Assembly (NCBI GenBank): GCA_044341025.1
Contig: JBIISM010000003.1
Location: 186,001-250,000 of the forward strand
Reading direction: 5' to 3'
Source: JABMMZ01 sp044341025
Lineage (GTDB): Bacteria; Bacteroidota; Bacteroidia; NS11-12g; UBA955
Length of the DNA stretch: 64,000 nt
Below the pieces are notes generated by a model. It was given only the letters and a program-made list of their open reading frames with translations. It searched no databases and was not told the DNA's origin. The translations under genes and the position numbers were made by a program. Positions 44,116-52,888 of the stretch are shown in pieces. Position 1 is the first letter of the stretch. The number at the start of each line of letters is the position of its first letter.

Positions 44116-45585
44116 GTGAAAATTTACAACAAATTAAATTGGCTTGGTTTTATTATAGCTTTGTTGGCTTATACAGCTTCACAAAACTGCTTTTCCCAAC
44201 AAATTCTGTGGGCCAATAAAAACAACCTTGACAAAAAAACAGATTTCACCAAAGTTATAGGTCAAAATAAATTTGGGGTATATGTCTTAAAACACAGAAA
44301 CAGTAGTTTCCGTCGCTACTTTATCGTTGAGCATTTTGATAAACGAATGAATCTTTTAAAGAGTAAATCCTTTAAAATACCCAATTCTGAATTAGAAAAA
44401 ATAGTTGTAACACCGAACAACATAATAGCATTTTCTAAAGAGTACTCTAAAGGCCATTTAAGCCGATTATTTTATCAAACAATCGATTCTAACTTCAATG
44501 TTTCTGAAGCATCGACAATAGTTAATTTTACCGACCCTGAGCTGGAAATGTCAGATTTGCGAATTGAATACAATTCAAATAAAGATAAATTTCTGATTTG
44601 GTATCTAAGCAGCGACAATGAAAGCAGTAATTTAAATTCATTTACTATTCAAAACAGACAAATTAGTCCGAATTTTATTCCATCGATACCATACAAACTA
44701 GACAATCTATTTATTGGTGATGCCCTTATTGATGATACTGGAAATCTTTACCTTATTTATTCAAAATCTGAAAAATTTAAAAGCAAATTGGCTTCAGATT
44801 TTGAACATAGATTTTTAGCATTTAACATATCCAATAAATCTAAAATTGACATTAAGCTCAATGAAGTTAATACATTTTTTAGTGCATACAAATTATCATT
44901 CAATAAAATTCTATCAGAAGTTATAGCCTTTGGCCTGATAGGGCTAACAGACGAAGACGAAAATAAGGGCTATTTTACAACAACAATAAACTGCCAAAAC
45001 TTCGCAGTCAAATCAAAATCATACAATGATTTCGACCGCAAATTGGTAGGTCAAGTCCTCGGCCTAAAAAACGAGCAAAAGGGCGAACAACTCAATAAAT
45101 TTAAAATAAAAAAGTTAATACCTAAACTTGATGGTGGCATGCTCGCAATTTGTGAAAGAATGTTTATCACAACACAAAGCGATGTCTTTTATGTTAATGG
45201 TATACCACAAAGTACTTACGCAAGAATATTTAACAACGATGAGGTATTGGTGCTTGATTTAGATTCAAATGGAAATACAAATTGGTTTGACATAGTTAAC
45301 AAAAACCAATCTTCAATAAACGATGGTGGATACTACAATGGTATTGTAATCATGGTGAATGATGGCGAGATAAATATCCTTTACAATGATAGACTAAGCG
45401 CCAACGCAGATATCATACAGGTATCTTACAAATCGAATGGCGAACATTCTAAAAAAATTCTTTTAAACAATGATCAATATTATGCTTTACTTATTCCATC
45501 GGAATACAACCAAGTTACCGCAAATAGCATAGTTTTGCCAATCAATCAGAACCGAGATTTCACTTTTATAAAACTACTTTATTGA
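44116..45585 (+). CDS. Exported protein of unknown function, probable beta-propeller-like
   Basis: 489 residues from GTG 44116, with a signal peptide ending in CFSQ. The mature part is made of short beta strands with repeated patterns (GNLYLIYSKSEKF, GEINILYNDRLS, DLDSNGNTNWF) that suggest a propeller. No catalytic motif. Overlaps the next gene by 4 bases (TTGA), so a secreted/membrane pair. Confidence 0.7.
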   Translation: MKIYNKLNWLGFIIALLAYTASQNCFSQQILWANKNNLDKKTDFTKVIGQNKFGVYVLKHRNSSFRRYFIVEHFDKRMNLLKSKSFKIPNSELEKIVVTPNNIIAFSKEYSKGHLSRLFYQTIDSNFNVSEASTIVNFTDPELEMSDLRIEYNSNKDKFLIWYLSSDNESSNLNSFTIQNRQISPNFIPSIPYKLDNLFIGDALIDDTGNLYLIYSKSEKFKSKLASDFEHRFLAFNISNKSKIDIKLNEVNTFFSAYKLSFNKILSEVIAFGLIGLTDEDENKGYFTTTINCQNFAVKSKSYNDFDRKLVGQVLGLKNEQKGEQLNKFKIKKLIPKLDGGMLAICERMFITTQSDVFYVNGIPQSTYARIFNNDEVLVLDLDSNGNTNWFDIVNKNQSSINDGGYYNGIVIMVNDGEINILYNDRLSANADIIQVSYKSNGEHSKKILLNNDQYYALLIPSEYNQVTANSIVLPINQNRDFTFIKLLY

Positions 45586-46547
45586 TACGTTTATTCTCAT
45601 ATACTTTTAACCAAACAATACTCTTTTTGTTTCTTTTTACGGTTGTAATTAGAACCACAGGTCTTTTTGTGCCGTATATTAATACCACCCAAACTGTAAA
45701 TATTAGTTATTTATCAGAGTTCTTTCAATTGCTGAATTATTACCCAATTATTGGATTTTTAATCTCTACTATATTTGTATTTTTAACCGCTTTGATGTTT
45801 AATACGATTTGCGTTAAACACGAACTTATTATTTTCCCTTCATATCTACCGGCCTATTTCTTCGTATTGCTCAACTCAGTTTTTGTCGATCAATTTTATG
45901 CTGGTCCTGTAATATTTGTAAACTTTTTTATGATTGTCTCCCTCGGTGCGATTCTAAATCTTTTTCAATCAGAAAATCCAAGTATTGCAATCTTTTCGGC
46001 TTCTTCATTAGCAGGCTTAAGTGCTTTGCTAAATATGACCTACGTTGCATTTTTTATCGTAGTCTTAATTGGAATTAACACTTTTAGACCGTTTAATTTC
46101 AGAGAAAATATCTCAGCTTTAATTGGATTCTTATTGCCCCTATATGTTGGCACCATGTTCAATTACATCATTAACGGCAGCTTTTTGCCATTTTATCTCT
46201 TTTTCCCAGATTACGGAAATTTCAACAACCAATATTGGGCGCTCTACTCAGCACTGCCAAGTGTCGGATTGGTTGGTATTTTAGCCTTCTTTAGAATGTA
46301 CCGAAATTTTTTCAGAAACTCCACCAAGCAAAGAAGATTTATTCAATTCATGATGATTTTTCTTGTCACCACATTGGTTTTAATGACCACAGGAAAACAA
46401 AATCCAAAACAGGAATTTTCATTTGTTACAATACCCCTAGCCTTCGCATTCACATTCTACTTTGCCAACAGTAAAATAAATATACTTAAAGAAATTGTTA
46501 ATCTGCTCTTAATCGTTTCCATCATGTACTTCAGATGGTACCATTAA
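45582..46547 (+). CDS. DUF6427-like integral membrane protein
   Basis: 321 residues from TTG 45582 with about ten hydrophobic segments. The start MIRLFSYTFNQTILFLFLFTV and the loop FINTTQ-type text (YINTTQTVNI) are the form I recall for DUF6427 of Bacteroidota. Function unknown. Coupled to the exported protein upstream. Confidence 0.72.
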   Translation: MIRLFSYTFNQTILFLFLFTVVIRTTGLFVPYINTTQTVNISYLSEFFQLLNYYPIIGFLISTIFVFLTALMFNTICVKHELIIFPSYLPAYFFVLLNSVFVDQFYAGPVIFVNFFMIVSLGAILNLFQSENPSIAIFSASSLAGLSALLNMTYVAFFIVVLIGINTFRPFNFRENISALIGFLLPLYVGTMFNYIINGSFLPFYLFFPDYGNFNNQYWALYSALPSVGLVGILAFFRMYRNFFRNSTKQRRFIQFMMIFLVTTLVLMTTGKQNPKQEFSFVTIPLAFAFTFYFANSKINILKEIVNLLLIVSIMYFRWYH

Positions 46548-46548
46548 T

Positions 46549-47130
46549 TTATTTGCCGATTGCCTTTAAAAAATCAGCATCCGTTGGTTTTACAGTCGAA
46601 GCAAAGTAATACACCAATTCGCCACTAGGACTGATGATAAACTTATTGAAATTCCATTTCACCTCAAAATCACTAGAACCATTCAAAGATTTTTGAGTTA
46701 ACCATGCGTACAAAGCATTTTGATTTGATCCTTTAACATCTAATTTTTCTGTTAATGGAAAAGTAACGCCATAATTTTTCTCACAAAAACTACCTATTTC
46801 TAGAGCAGTTCCTGACTCTTGGCCTCCAAATTGATTGCAAGGACAGCCTAAAACAACAACATTGCTGTCCTTATATTTGCTATAAAATGCTTGTAAATCC
46901 TTGTATTGAGGCGTGAATCCGCAGGCACTTGCAGTATTTACTATTACAATATATTTGCCTTTGTAATCCGCCAACTTGATTACCCCTTTTCCGTCTAAAG
47001 TGTTTACACTAAGATCATAAATTGATTTGGTGCTTGTAGTGGTGGTGGTTGCCTCTGCTTTTTTTGATTTTCCAACAAAGCAGGAAGTAATTAAACTTAA
47101 TATTCCCATGAGATAAATTGTATTTTTCAT
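46549..47130 (-). CDS. Glutathione peroxidase family lipoprotein
   Basis: 193 residues. A lipoprotein signal with lipobox LITSC (Cys17) precedes a thioredoxin-fold domain. The catalytic Cys70 is in NTASACGFTPQ (Cys, not Sec), and CNQFGGQE and KWNFNKFII are the other family blocks. Reduces hydroperoxides with thiol donors, here probably at the membrane on the periplasmic side. One residue of the usual GFPCNQ block is changed (GCPCNQ, Cys96), adding a cysteine. Converges with the DUF6427-like gene. Confidence 0.92.
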   Translation of the reverse strand: MKNTIYLMGILSLITSCFVGKSKKAEATTTTTSTKSIYDLSVNTLDGKGVIKLADYKGKYIVIVNTASACGFTPQYKDLQAFYSKYKDSNVVVLGCPCNQFGGQESGTALEIGSFCEKNYGVTFPLTEKLDVKGSNQNALYAWLTQKSLNGSSDFEVKWNFNKFIISPSGELVYYFASTVKPTDADFLKAIGK

Positions 47131-47140
47131 TAATAATGAA

Positions 47141-47148
47141 CAAAAATA
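47141..47148 (-). promoter_or_regulatory. -7 box for the glutathione peroxidase gene
   Basis: TATTTTTG on the minus strand, 10 bases before the ATG at 47130. Confidence 0.55.
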
Positions 47149-47175
47149 GATAATAAGTGTTTTAAAAAAAGTAAA

Positions 47176-47616
47176 ATGGAAGAAAATGACGACTTTATTT
47201 ATGATCCTTTAAAGAGCGACGCTATTTACCAAGGGGTAGATAAATTCTCGCCAATAGCTCTGTCTGTATCTTCTCCCAAGATTGAACCTATTGATAAAAG
47301 ATTGCTTAAAGCAAATGCATATGAAACGATGCAACATCAAGCCCATCAGCAAATATCAATGTTGAAAAAACAAGCTGATTTAATTATTGAACAAGCAAGA
47401 CTAATTGAAGAAAGGTTAATCATTTCTAGGCAAATATATGAGGCAGATCTAAATTTTGAGCCTGTCATAGGAACCGTTTACCATGTTTATGAAAAAAAAG
47501 GTAAAACTGTTTTATCTATCATTTCGCCAAATGAATGGGGCAAGAAGCAGGCATATGAAAGACATGTTTGTTCTGCTAGATTATTAGCAGACAAAAGTTG
47601 GGAACTGTTGAAATAA
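47176..47616 (+). CDS. DUF2452 domain protein
   Basis: 146 residues, no signal peptide. Central helix with several Gln/Lys (HQAHQQISMLKKQADLII) followed by a small beta region (PVIGTVYHVYEKKGKTVLSIISP). This matches the DUF2452 pattern seen in Bacteroidota. Function unknown. Divergent from the peroxidase gene, 45 bases apart. Confidence 0.82.
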   Translation: MEENDDFIYDPLKSDAIYQGVDKFSPIALSVSSPKIEPIDKRLLKANAYETMQHQAHQQISMLKKQADLIIEQARLIEERLIISRQIYEADLNFEPVIGTVYHVYEKKGKTVLSIISPNEWGKKQAYERHVCSARLLADKSWELLK

Positions 47617-47644
47617 TTTAAAAAATCCTAGCTTAATTATCCTA

Positions 47645-47652
47645 TATCTTTG
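47645..47652 (+). promoter_or_regulatory. -7 box that sets the flippase start
   Basis: TATCTTTG covers the TTG at 47650-47652, so the GTG at 47659 is the more likely initiation codon. Confidence 0.55.
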
Positions 47653-47658
47653 TCCTCG

Positions 47659-49104
47659 GTGGGACTAATTCGCAAACTAGCATCTCAAACTGCAATCTAT
47701 GGTCTAAGCTCTATGCTTGGCAGATTTATCAATTTTTTATTGGTAATTCCGCACACACAGTATTTAAAAACTGTGAATTCATATGGTGATATCACCACCA
47801 TCTTTTCTTTCATGGCCTTTTTTAATGTCCTTTTAACATATGGCATGGAAACGTCCTATTTTAACTTCATTAGAAATGGGAAAGATTCAAAATTGGTCTA
47901 CAGTATTGGCCAAAAAAGCATTTTATTCACTACATTAATATTCGCTATTTTTGTCTACATTTTTGCGCCACAGTGTGCTGATTTCATTGGATATGAAGGA
48001 CAAAAAGAGTATATTTATATATGCCTAATTTTTTTGGTATTTGACACTTTATCTGCATTGCCTTTTGCGCGTTTAAGGTATGAAGAGAAGCCCCTAAAAT
48101 ATGCCTTAATCAAATTGCTTAACATTGGCGTTAATATTTCTCTCAATTTATTCTTCTTAAAAGCAACGCCCAATGTCTTAGCCCATTTTGACCAAGTATC
48201 ATTGATACTGATTGCAAACGCAATAGCCAGTTTTATTTCCTTTCTAATTCTTGCACCAATTGTTTTTCAAATCAATAAACCCTTCGATAAAACGCTTTTC
48301 CAAGAAATGTTAAAATATGCATGGCCTTTAGTTTTTGTTGGCTTTGCGGGTATTGTCAATGAAACACTCGACAGAACACTGCTAAAGAAATTGCTGCCTG
48401 CCTCAGAAGGTTCCTATCAGAATGGTATTTATGGCGCATTTTATAAACTAACCATGGTTATGACCATGTTTGTCCAAGCATTTCGATTTGCCGCTGAGCC
48501 ATTATTCTTTAAACAAAAGGAATCCAAAGATTCAAGAGAAAATTATGCTTTGGTTATGTATTGGTTTATTGGAGTTTGTACTTTTATTTTCCTGGCATGT
48601 GTATTTTTTGTTGAGCCACTGGCACATTTGTTTATTAAAAACGAAGCTTTTTTCGAAAACCCGAATGGCTTGTACATTGTACCGATTCTGCTAATAGCCA
48701 ATATGTTCCTAGGTATTTATTACAATTTAAGTGTTTGGTACAGGTTTACAAATAATACCCGGCTTGGTGCCATATTGGCAATATCTGCTGCTGTTCTAAC
48801 CATATTCCTTAACATTGCACTAATTCCAATTTGGGGATTTGTTGCTTGTGCTTGGATTACTTTGCTTGTGTATGCACTGATGTGTGTTGCATCCTATATT
48901 CTTGGGCAATACCATTATCAAATACCCTATTTTTTAGGCAAATATGCCATACTGATATTTACTTCAGTAGGTATTTGGTTATTGTCTAAAGAAATAGTGG
49001 GTCATATTCATGTCAAAAGTTTAGAAATAACAATATTATTGGCCTTGCTTACGTTGATGCTGTTGATAATTTGGATGTTACAACCTAAGAGAAAAATTAC
49101 TTAA
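47659..49104 (+). CDS. Polysaccharide/lipid-linked oligosaccharide flippase (Wzx/MurJ-like)
   Basis: About 481 residues from GTG 47659 (MGLIRKLASQTAIYGLSSML) with about 13-14 membrane helices, typical of the MOP/MATE oligosaccharide flippase group. Substrate unknown; the neighbours (dut, nucleotidyltransferase, envelope lipoproteins) suggest an envelope glycan or peptidoglycan precursor role. First gene of a long operon. Confidence 0.88.
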   Translation: MGLIRKLASQTAIYGLSSMLGRFINFLLVIPHTQYLKTVNSYGDITTIFSFMAFFNVLLTYGMETSYFNFIRNGKDSKLVYSIGQKSILFTTLIFAIFVYIFAPQCADFIGYEGQKEYIYICLIFLVFDTLSALPFARLRYEEKPLKYALIKLLNIGVNISLNLFFLKATPNVLAHFDQVSLILIANAIASFISFLILAPIVFQINKPFDKTLFQEMLKYAWPLVFVGFAGIVNETLDRTLLKKLLPASEGSYQNGIYGAFYKLTMVMTMFVQAFRFAAEPLFFKQKESKDSRENYALVMYWFIGVCTFIFLACVFFVEPLAHLFIKNEAFFENPNGLYIVPILLIANMFLGIYYNLSVWYRFTNNTRLGAILAISAAVLTIFLNIALIPIWGFVACAWITLLVYALMCVASYILGQYHYQIPYFLGKYAILIFTSVGIWLLSKEIVGHIHVKSLEITILLALLTLMLLIIWMLQPKRKIT

Positions 49105-49109
49105 ATTTG
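49102..49109 (+). promoter_or_regulatory. -7 box upstream of dut
   Basis: TAAATTTG overlapping the flippase stop codon, 16 bases before the TTG of dut. It may give dut and later genes an extra promoter. Confidence 0.45.
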
Positions 49110-49125
49110 CAAAACCTTTACTATT

Positions 49126-49560
49126 TTGAAAATTAAGATCATAAATCAAGGACCTTACCCTACTCCAACCTACCAGACCGAACAATCTGCGGGCGCTGAT
49201 TTATACGCTAGCATTTCAGAGCCATTATCGATTAAACCATTTGAACGTGTTCTGATACCAACTGGATTAACCATCGAACTGCCATTAAATTTCGAAGCGC
49301 AAATTAGGCCAAGAAGTGGTTTGGCATTCAAACATGGAATAACTGTGCTTAATTCACCCGGTACTATTGATGCTGATTATAGAGGTGAAATTAAAGTTTT
49401 GCTAATAAATTTAGGACAAATAGAATATCAAATTCAACCTGGAGAAAGAATTGCGCAAATGGTTATTGCAAGCTGTATACAAGCAGAATTTCAAATCCAA
49501 TCAGAACTCAGCGTTACTGAAAGAGGTGAAGGTGGATATGGGCACACAGGAAATAAATAA
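49126..49560 (+). CDS. dut: dUTP diphosphatase (dUTPase)
   Basis: 144 residues from TTG 49126. Hydrolyses dUTP to dUMP and PPi. Motifs RPRSGLAFKHGI, GTIDADYRGEI and the C-terminal RGEGGYGHTGN (trimer active-site tail) are complete. 21 bases after the flippase and 12 before the nucleotidyltransferase gene. Confidence 0.96.
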   Translation: MKIKIINQGPYPTPTYQTEQSAGADLYASISEPLSIKPFERVLIPTGLTIELPLNFEAQIRPRSGLAFKHGITVLNSPGTIDADYRGEIKVLLINLGQIEYQIQPGERIAQMVIASCIQAEFQIQSELSVTERGEGGYGHTGNK

Positions 49561-49572
49561 AATAGAATTTAA

Positions 49573-50580
49573 ATGAGTGGAATGAACATAATAATCCCGA
49601 TGGCTGGCATGGGCAAACGCATGAGGCCTCACACCCTAACGGTCCCAAAACCGTTAATCCCTATTGCTGGAAAACCAATTGTTCAAAGATTGGTTGAAGA
49701 CATTGCTGCCGTTTGCAATGATAAAATAAATGAGGTTGCATTTGTTATAGGCGATTTTGGGCCTGAAGTTGAAATGCAGTTATTAAGTATTGCAGAGAGC
49801 ATTGGTGCAGAAGGCAGAATTTATTACCAAGACCAGGCTCTAGGCACTGCGCATGCTGTAATGTGTGCTACCCCTTCGCTAACCGGCGAAGTAATTGTTG
49901 CATTTGCTGACACCCTGTTCAAAGCTGAATTTGACATGGATAAATCAGCAGATGGCACCATTTGGGTGCATAAAGTAGAAAATCCAAGTCAATTTGGTGT
50001 TGTTATGTTAGATTCAGAAAATAATATTTCTGACTTTATTGAAAAACCAACTGAATTTATTTCTGATCTTGCAATTATTGGTATTTACTATTTTAAAGAT
50101 GGCGATAATTTGCTCGATGAAATTCAATACCTAGTGGACAATGATATCAAAGAAAAAGGCGAATATCAGCTCACCAACGCTTTGGAAAACATGAAAAACA
50201 AAGGGCTGGTATTTAGGCCAGGTGAAGTTGAAGAATGGCTTGATTGTGGAAATAAAGATGCAACAGTTAATACCAACCAAAGAATTTTGGAAATTAAAAA
50301 ATCGGAATTCGACAATACCGCATTAAGCAAAGCTGGGGTAAGCATTATTGAGCCATGTTTTATTGACAAGGAGGTGATTTTGGAAAATTGCACAGTAGGA
50401 CCGCATGTTAGCATCGGTATGAAAAGTACAATTAAAAACTCTACCATTTCAAATAGCATTATTCAAACCAATTGCAATATCGAAAATACTTCATTCACAA
50501 ATAGTTTAATTGGAAACCATGTAAGCATTAAAGGCAATTGTAATGAGTTAAGCATTGGCGATTACAGCACATTAAATTGA
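49573..50580 (+). CDS. Sugar-phosphate nucleotidyltransferase with left-handed beta-helix tail
   Basis: 335 residues. The start MNIIIPMAGMGKRMRPHT and PKPLIPIAGKPI are the NTP-transferase signature for sugar-1-phosphate nucleotidyltransferases. The C-terminal third has hexapeptide-like repeats (IKNSTISNSIIQTNCNIENT) of the left-handed beta-helix type. Sugar specificity is not predictable. Part of the envelope operon. Confidence 0.92.
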   Translation: MSGMNIIIPMAGMGKRMRPHTLTVPKPLIPIAGKPIVQRLVEDIAAVCNDKINEVAFVIGDFGPEVEMQLLSIAESIGAEGRIYYQDQALGTAHAVMCATPSLTGEVIVAFADTLFKAEFDMDKSADGTIWVHKVENPSQFGVVMLDSENNISDFIEKPTEFISDLAIIGIYYFKDGDNLLDEIQYLVDNDIKEKGEYQLTNALENMKNKGLVFRPGEVEEWLDCGNKDATVNTNQRILEIKKSEFDNTALSKAGVSIIEPCFIDKEVILENCTVGPHVSIGMKSTIKNSTISNSIIQTNCNIENTSFTNSLIGNHVSIKGNCNELSIGDYSTLN

Positions 50581-50586
50581 TTTCTA

Positions 50587-52116
50587 TTGAAAAACAGATT
50601 ACATATTGCTTTCATGATTTTTGCATCAGGAAGTATTCTGTTTTCTGAAGGTTGTCAACTACTTTATAAAAAAAAAGTACATTCTGATGCTTCCGGTAAT
50701 ATCAAACAAGTAAATTTTGATGATTACTTTATTGATGCTTGCACCCAATTTGGAAATGCAAATTATACCTTATCCATTAAAAATCTGGAAAAATGTGTAA
50801 GTATAAAACCAAATGAAGCCTCCGTTTATTACCAATTAAGCAAAAATTACAACGAATTATCTAACCCGAATTTAAGCTTGCAAAATGCAATGAAAGCCTA
50901 TAATTTGGCTCCAGACAATACTTATTACTGTTTATGGTATGGAGAAAAATTAAGCGAAATTGGCCATTTAAATGAAGCTGTAAAAGTGCTTTCACAAACT
51001 TTTTCTAAAAACACTAAAAATGAGCAAGTTTTAAAAGCTTTGGATGCATTGTATGTGCGCAACACAAATCCTATTCAAGATAGAATTGATATTTGGTTGA
51101 AATACAAGTTAAGTGCTGGTTATAAACTTAATTCGACACTTAAGCTTATTGAATTTTATATTCAAATTAAAGATTTTGCATCCGCTCATTTATTATATGA
51201 TGAAATTAAAAAAGCAAGCCCTCTGAAGTATAAATACTACATTGATGATGCAAACCTTTATCTTCAAGAAAATGATGAAAAACGGGCTTTTGAAAATTTT
51301 GAAAAAGCAAGAGCACTCAATCCCGATAATTTCAATCTTAATTATTCATTATTCAAATTAAAGGCAGACAAAAAAGCAATAATTGAAGCAAATACTTATT
51401 TAAATAATGCCTTTTCCGACCCATTAACAAGCCTGGATATAAAACTTGATGTTTGCAAACAAATTAACCAAAAGATCAATGCAGATACTAGTTATCTGGT
51501 TTATGCAAATGCAATAGCGCTTTGCTTGGTTAAAAACTATCCTGACAATCCTAAATCTTTATCAGTAGCAGCAAAATATTTTGAGGAAAACAAACAATTA
51601 ATGGATGCCTTGGTGTGCTACAAAAAAATTAATGAAATAAGTCCTGGCATGTATGATGCTTGGCTTGGCGCCATTAAAATGTCTTCTGAACTTAAACAGC
51701 ATTCCAATACAATTGATATTTCAAATAAAGCATTGGAATACTATCCAAATGTTGCGTTAATATACTTGGAGGCAGCAAAAGCTTGCAATGCAGTTAAGGA
51801 ATACTCGAAAGCCATTGAATTCGAAAAAAGTGGACTGAGTTTTGCTTTTGATCCAAGTGTTAAAGGCAAATTGCTTCTGGAGCAAGGGATTTCATATTTT
51901 AAATTAAAACAATTTAAAGATGCTGAAACTACCCTTCAAGAAGCGCTAAGTCTAAACGACAAAGATCCAAATTTATTGGATCATTTAGGAAATGTATTTT
52001 ATGCATTGAATTCTATAGATAAAGCAATTGAATATTGGAAAAAAGCCAAAGAACTAGGGCTTGATTCAACAACAATAGATAAAAAAATTAATAATGGTAA
52101 ATACATTGAACAATAA
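50587..52116 (+). CDS. TPR-repeat lipoprotein
   Basis: 509 residues from TTG 50587 with a lipoprotein signal (FASGSILFSEGC, lipobox SEGC). The rest is made of about ten tetratricopeptide-like helix pairs (for example YKINEISPGMYDAWLGAIKM and HLGNVFYALNSIDKAIEYWKKAKELG, each quoted in part). Probably an outer-membrane-anchored scaffold. The stop overlaps the next frame by 23 bases. Confidence 0.82.
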   Translation: MKNRLHIAFMIFASGSILFSEGCQLLYKKKVHSDASGNIKQVNFDDYFIDACTQFGNANYTLSIKNLEKCVSIKPNEASVYYQLSKNYNELSNPNLSLQNAMKAYNLAPDNTYYCLWYGEKLSEIGHLNEAVKVLSQTFSKNTKNEQVLKALDALYVRNTNPIQDRIDIWLKYKLSAGYKLNSTLKLIEFYIQIKDFASAHLLYDEIKKASPLKYKYYIDDANLYLQENDEKRAFENFEKARALNPDNFNLNYSLFKLKADKKAIIEANTYLNNAFSDPLTSLDIKLDVCKQINQKINADTSYLVYANAIALCLVKNYPDNPKSLSVAAKYFEENKQLMDALVCYKKINEISPGMYDAWLGAIKMSSELKQHSNTIDISNKALEYYPNVALIYLEAAKACNAVKEYSKAIEFEKSGLSFAFDPSVKGKLLLEQGISYFKLKQFKDAETTLQEALSLNDKDPNLLDHLGNVFYALNSIDKAIEYWKKAKELGLDSTTIDKKINNGKYIEQ

Positions 52117-52888
52117 AACAATTGGAGTTTTCTTAATGGTAATTTTACTTGCATCTTGTGCGGGCAAGAAAAATAAAACAAGCGGCCCACCCGTTGTTAA
52201 ATTAAACATTGATTCAAGCATACACAATCCTACAGCCAATGACATCCTCTCATTTACTTTAAAACCATGGACTTACTTTTCTTCAAAAGTTGACTTAGAA
52301 TTTAGACAAAATGATGGAAAAAAAATCAACGCCAATGGCAGCATTAGAATGTATAAAGATTCTTTAATTTGGATATCAGCCGGAATGTTCGGCATAGAAG
52401 GCTTTCGAATACTGATTAATAAAGATTCGGTGATCATTCTAAATAAATTAGAAAAAAAATACTTCATTTATAAAACAAGCGAATTCAAAGGATTATCTGA
52501 TGTAGCCCTTACGGTTTCTCAAATTCAAAATATAATCACTGCCAATCCTATTTATGCGCTAAATTTATACCAAATTACTATGCAAAATGATGCTCAAATT
52601 TCTATTCAATATCCACAAAAAAAATACAATACATCGCATGCTTACAATAAGCGATCCTATACAATAGATTCAAGTAATTTGGTGGATAATTTAAAACCCA
52701 ATAACGCTAAAATTAGCTATTCAGAGTATGCTGTATTTAACGCACACAACTTCCCTGTCTTTACCTATATACAATCAAAGTTTAACGGTAAAAATATTGA
52801 ACTAGAATTAAAATATTCAGATATCGATTTTGAAACACTTTTAAGTTTCCCATGTCAAATACCTTCCTCATATGAAAAAGCCAATTAA
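52094..52888 (+). CDS. DUF4292 family lipoprotein
   Basis: Up to 264 residues. The lipoprotein signal has lipobox LLASC; the domain LSFTLKPWTYFSSKVDLEF and WISAGMFGIEGFRILI match DUF4292, a group thought related to LolB/LolA-like carriers. Two starts fit: ATG 52094 or TTG 52106, the latter placing the signal nearer the N-terminus. Tightly coupled on both sides, overlapping the next ATG by 17 bases. Confidence 0.85.
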   Translation: MVNTLNNKTIGVFLMVILLASCAGKKNKTSGPPVVKLNIDSSIHNPTANDILSFTLKPWTYFSSKVDLEFRQNDGKKINANGSIRMYKDSLIWISAGMFGIEGFRILINKDSVIILNKLEKKYFIYKTSEFKGLSDVALTVSQIQNIITANPIYALNLYQITMQNDAQISIQYPQKKYNTSHAYNKRSYTIDSSNLVDNLKPNNAKISYSEYAVFNAHNFPVFTYIQSKFNGKNIELELKYSDIDFETLLSFPCQIPSSYEKAN

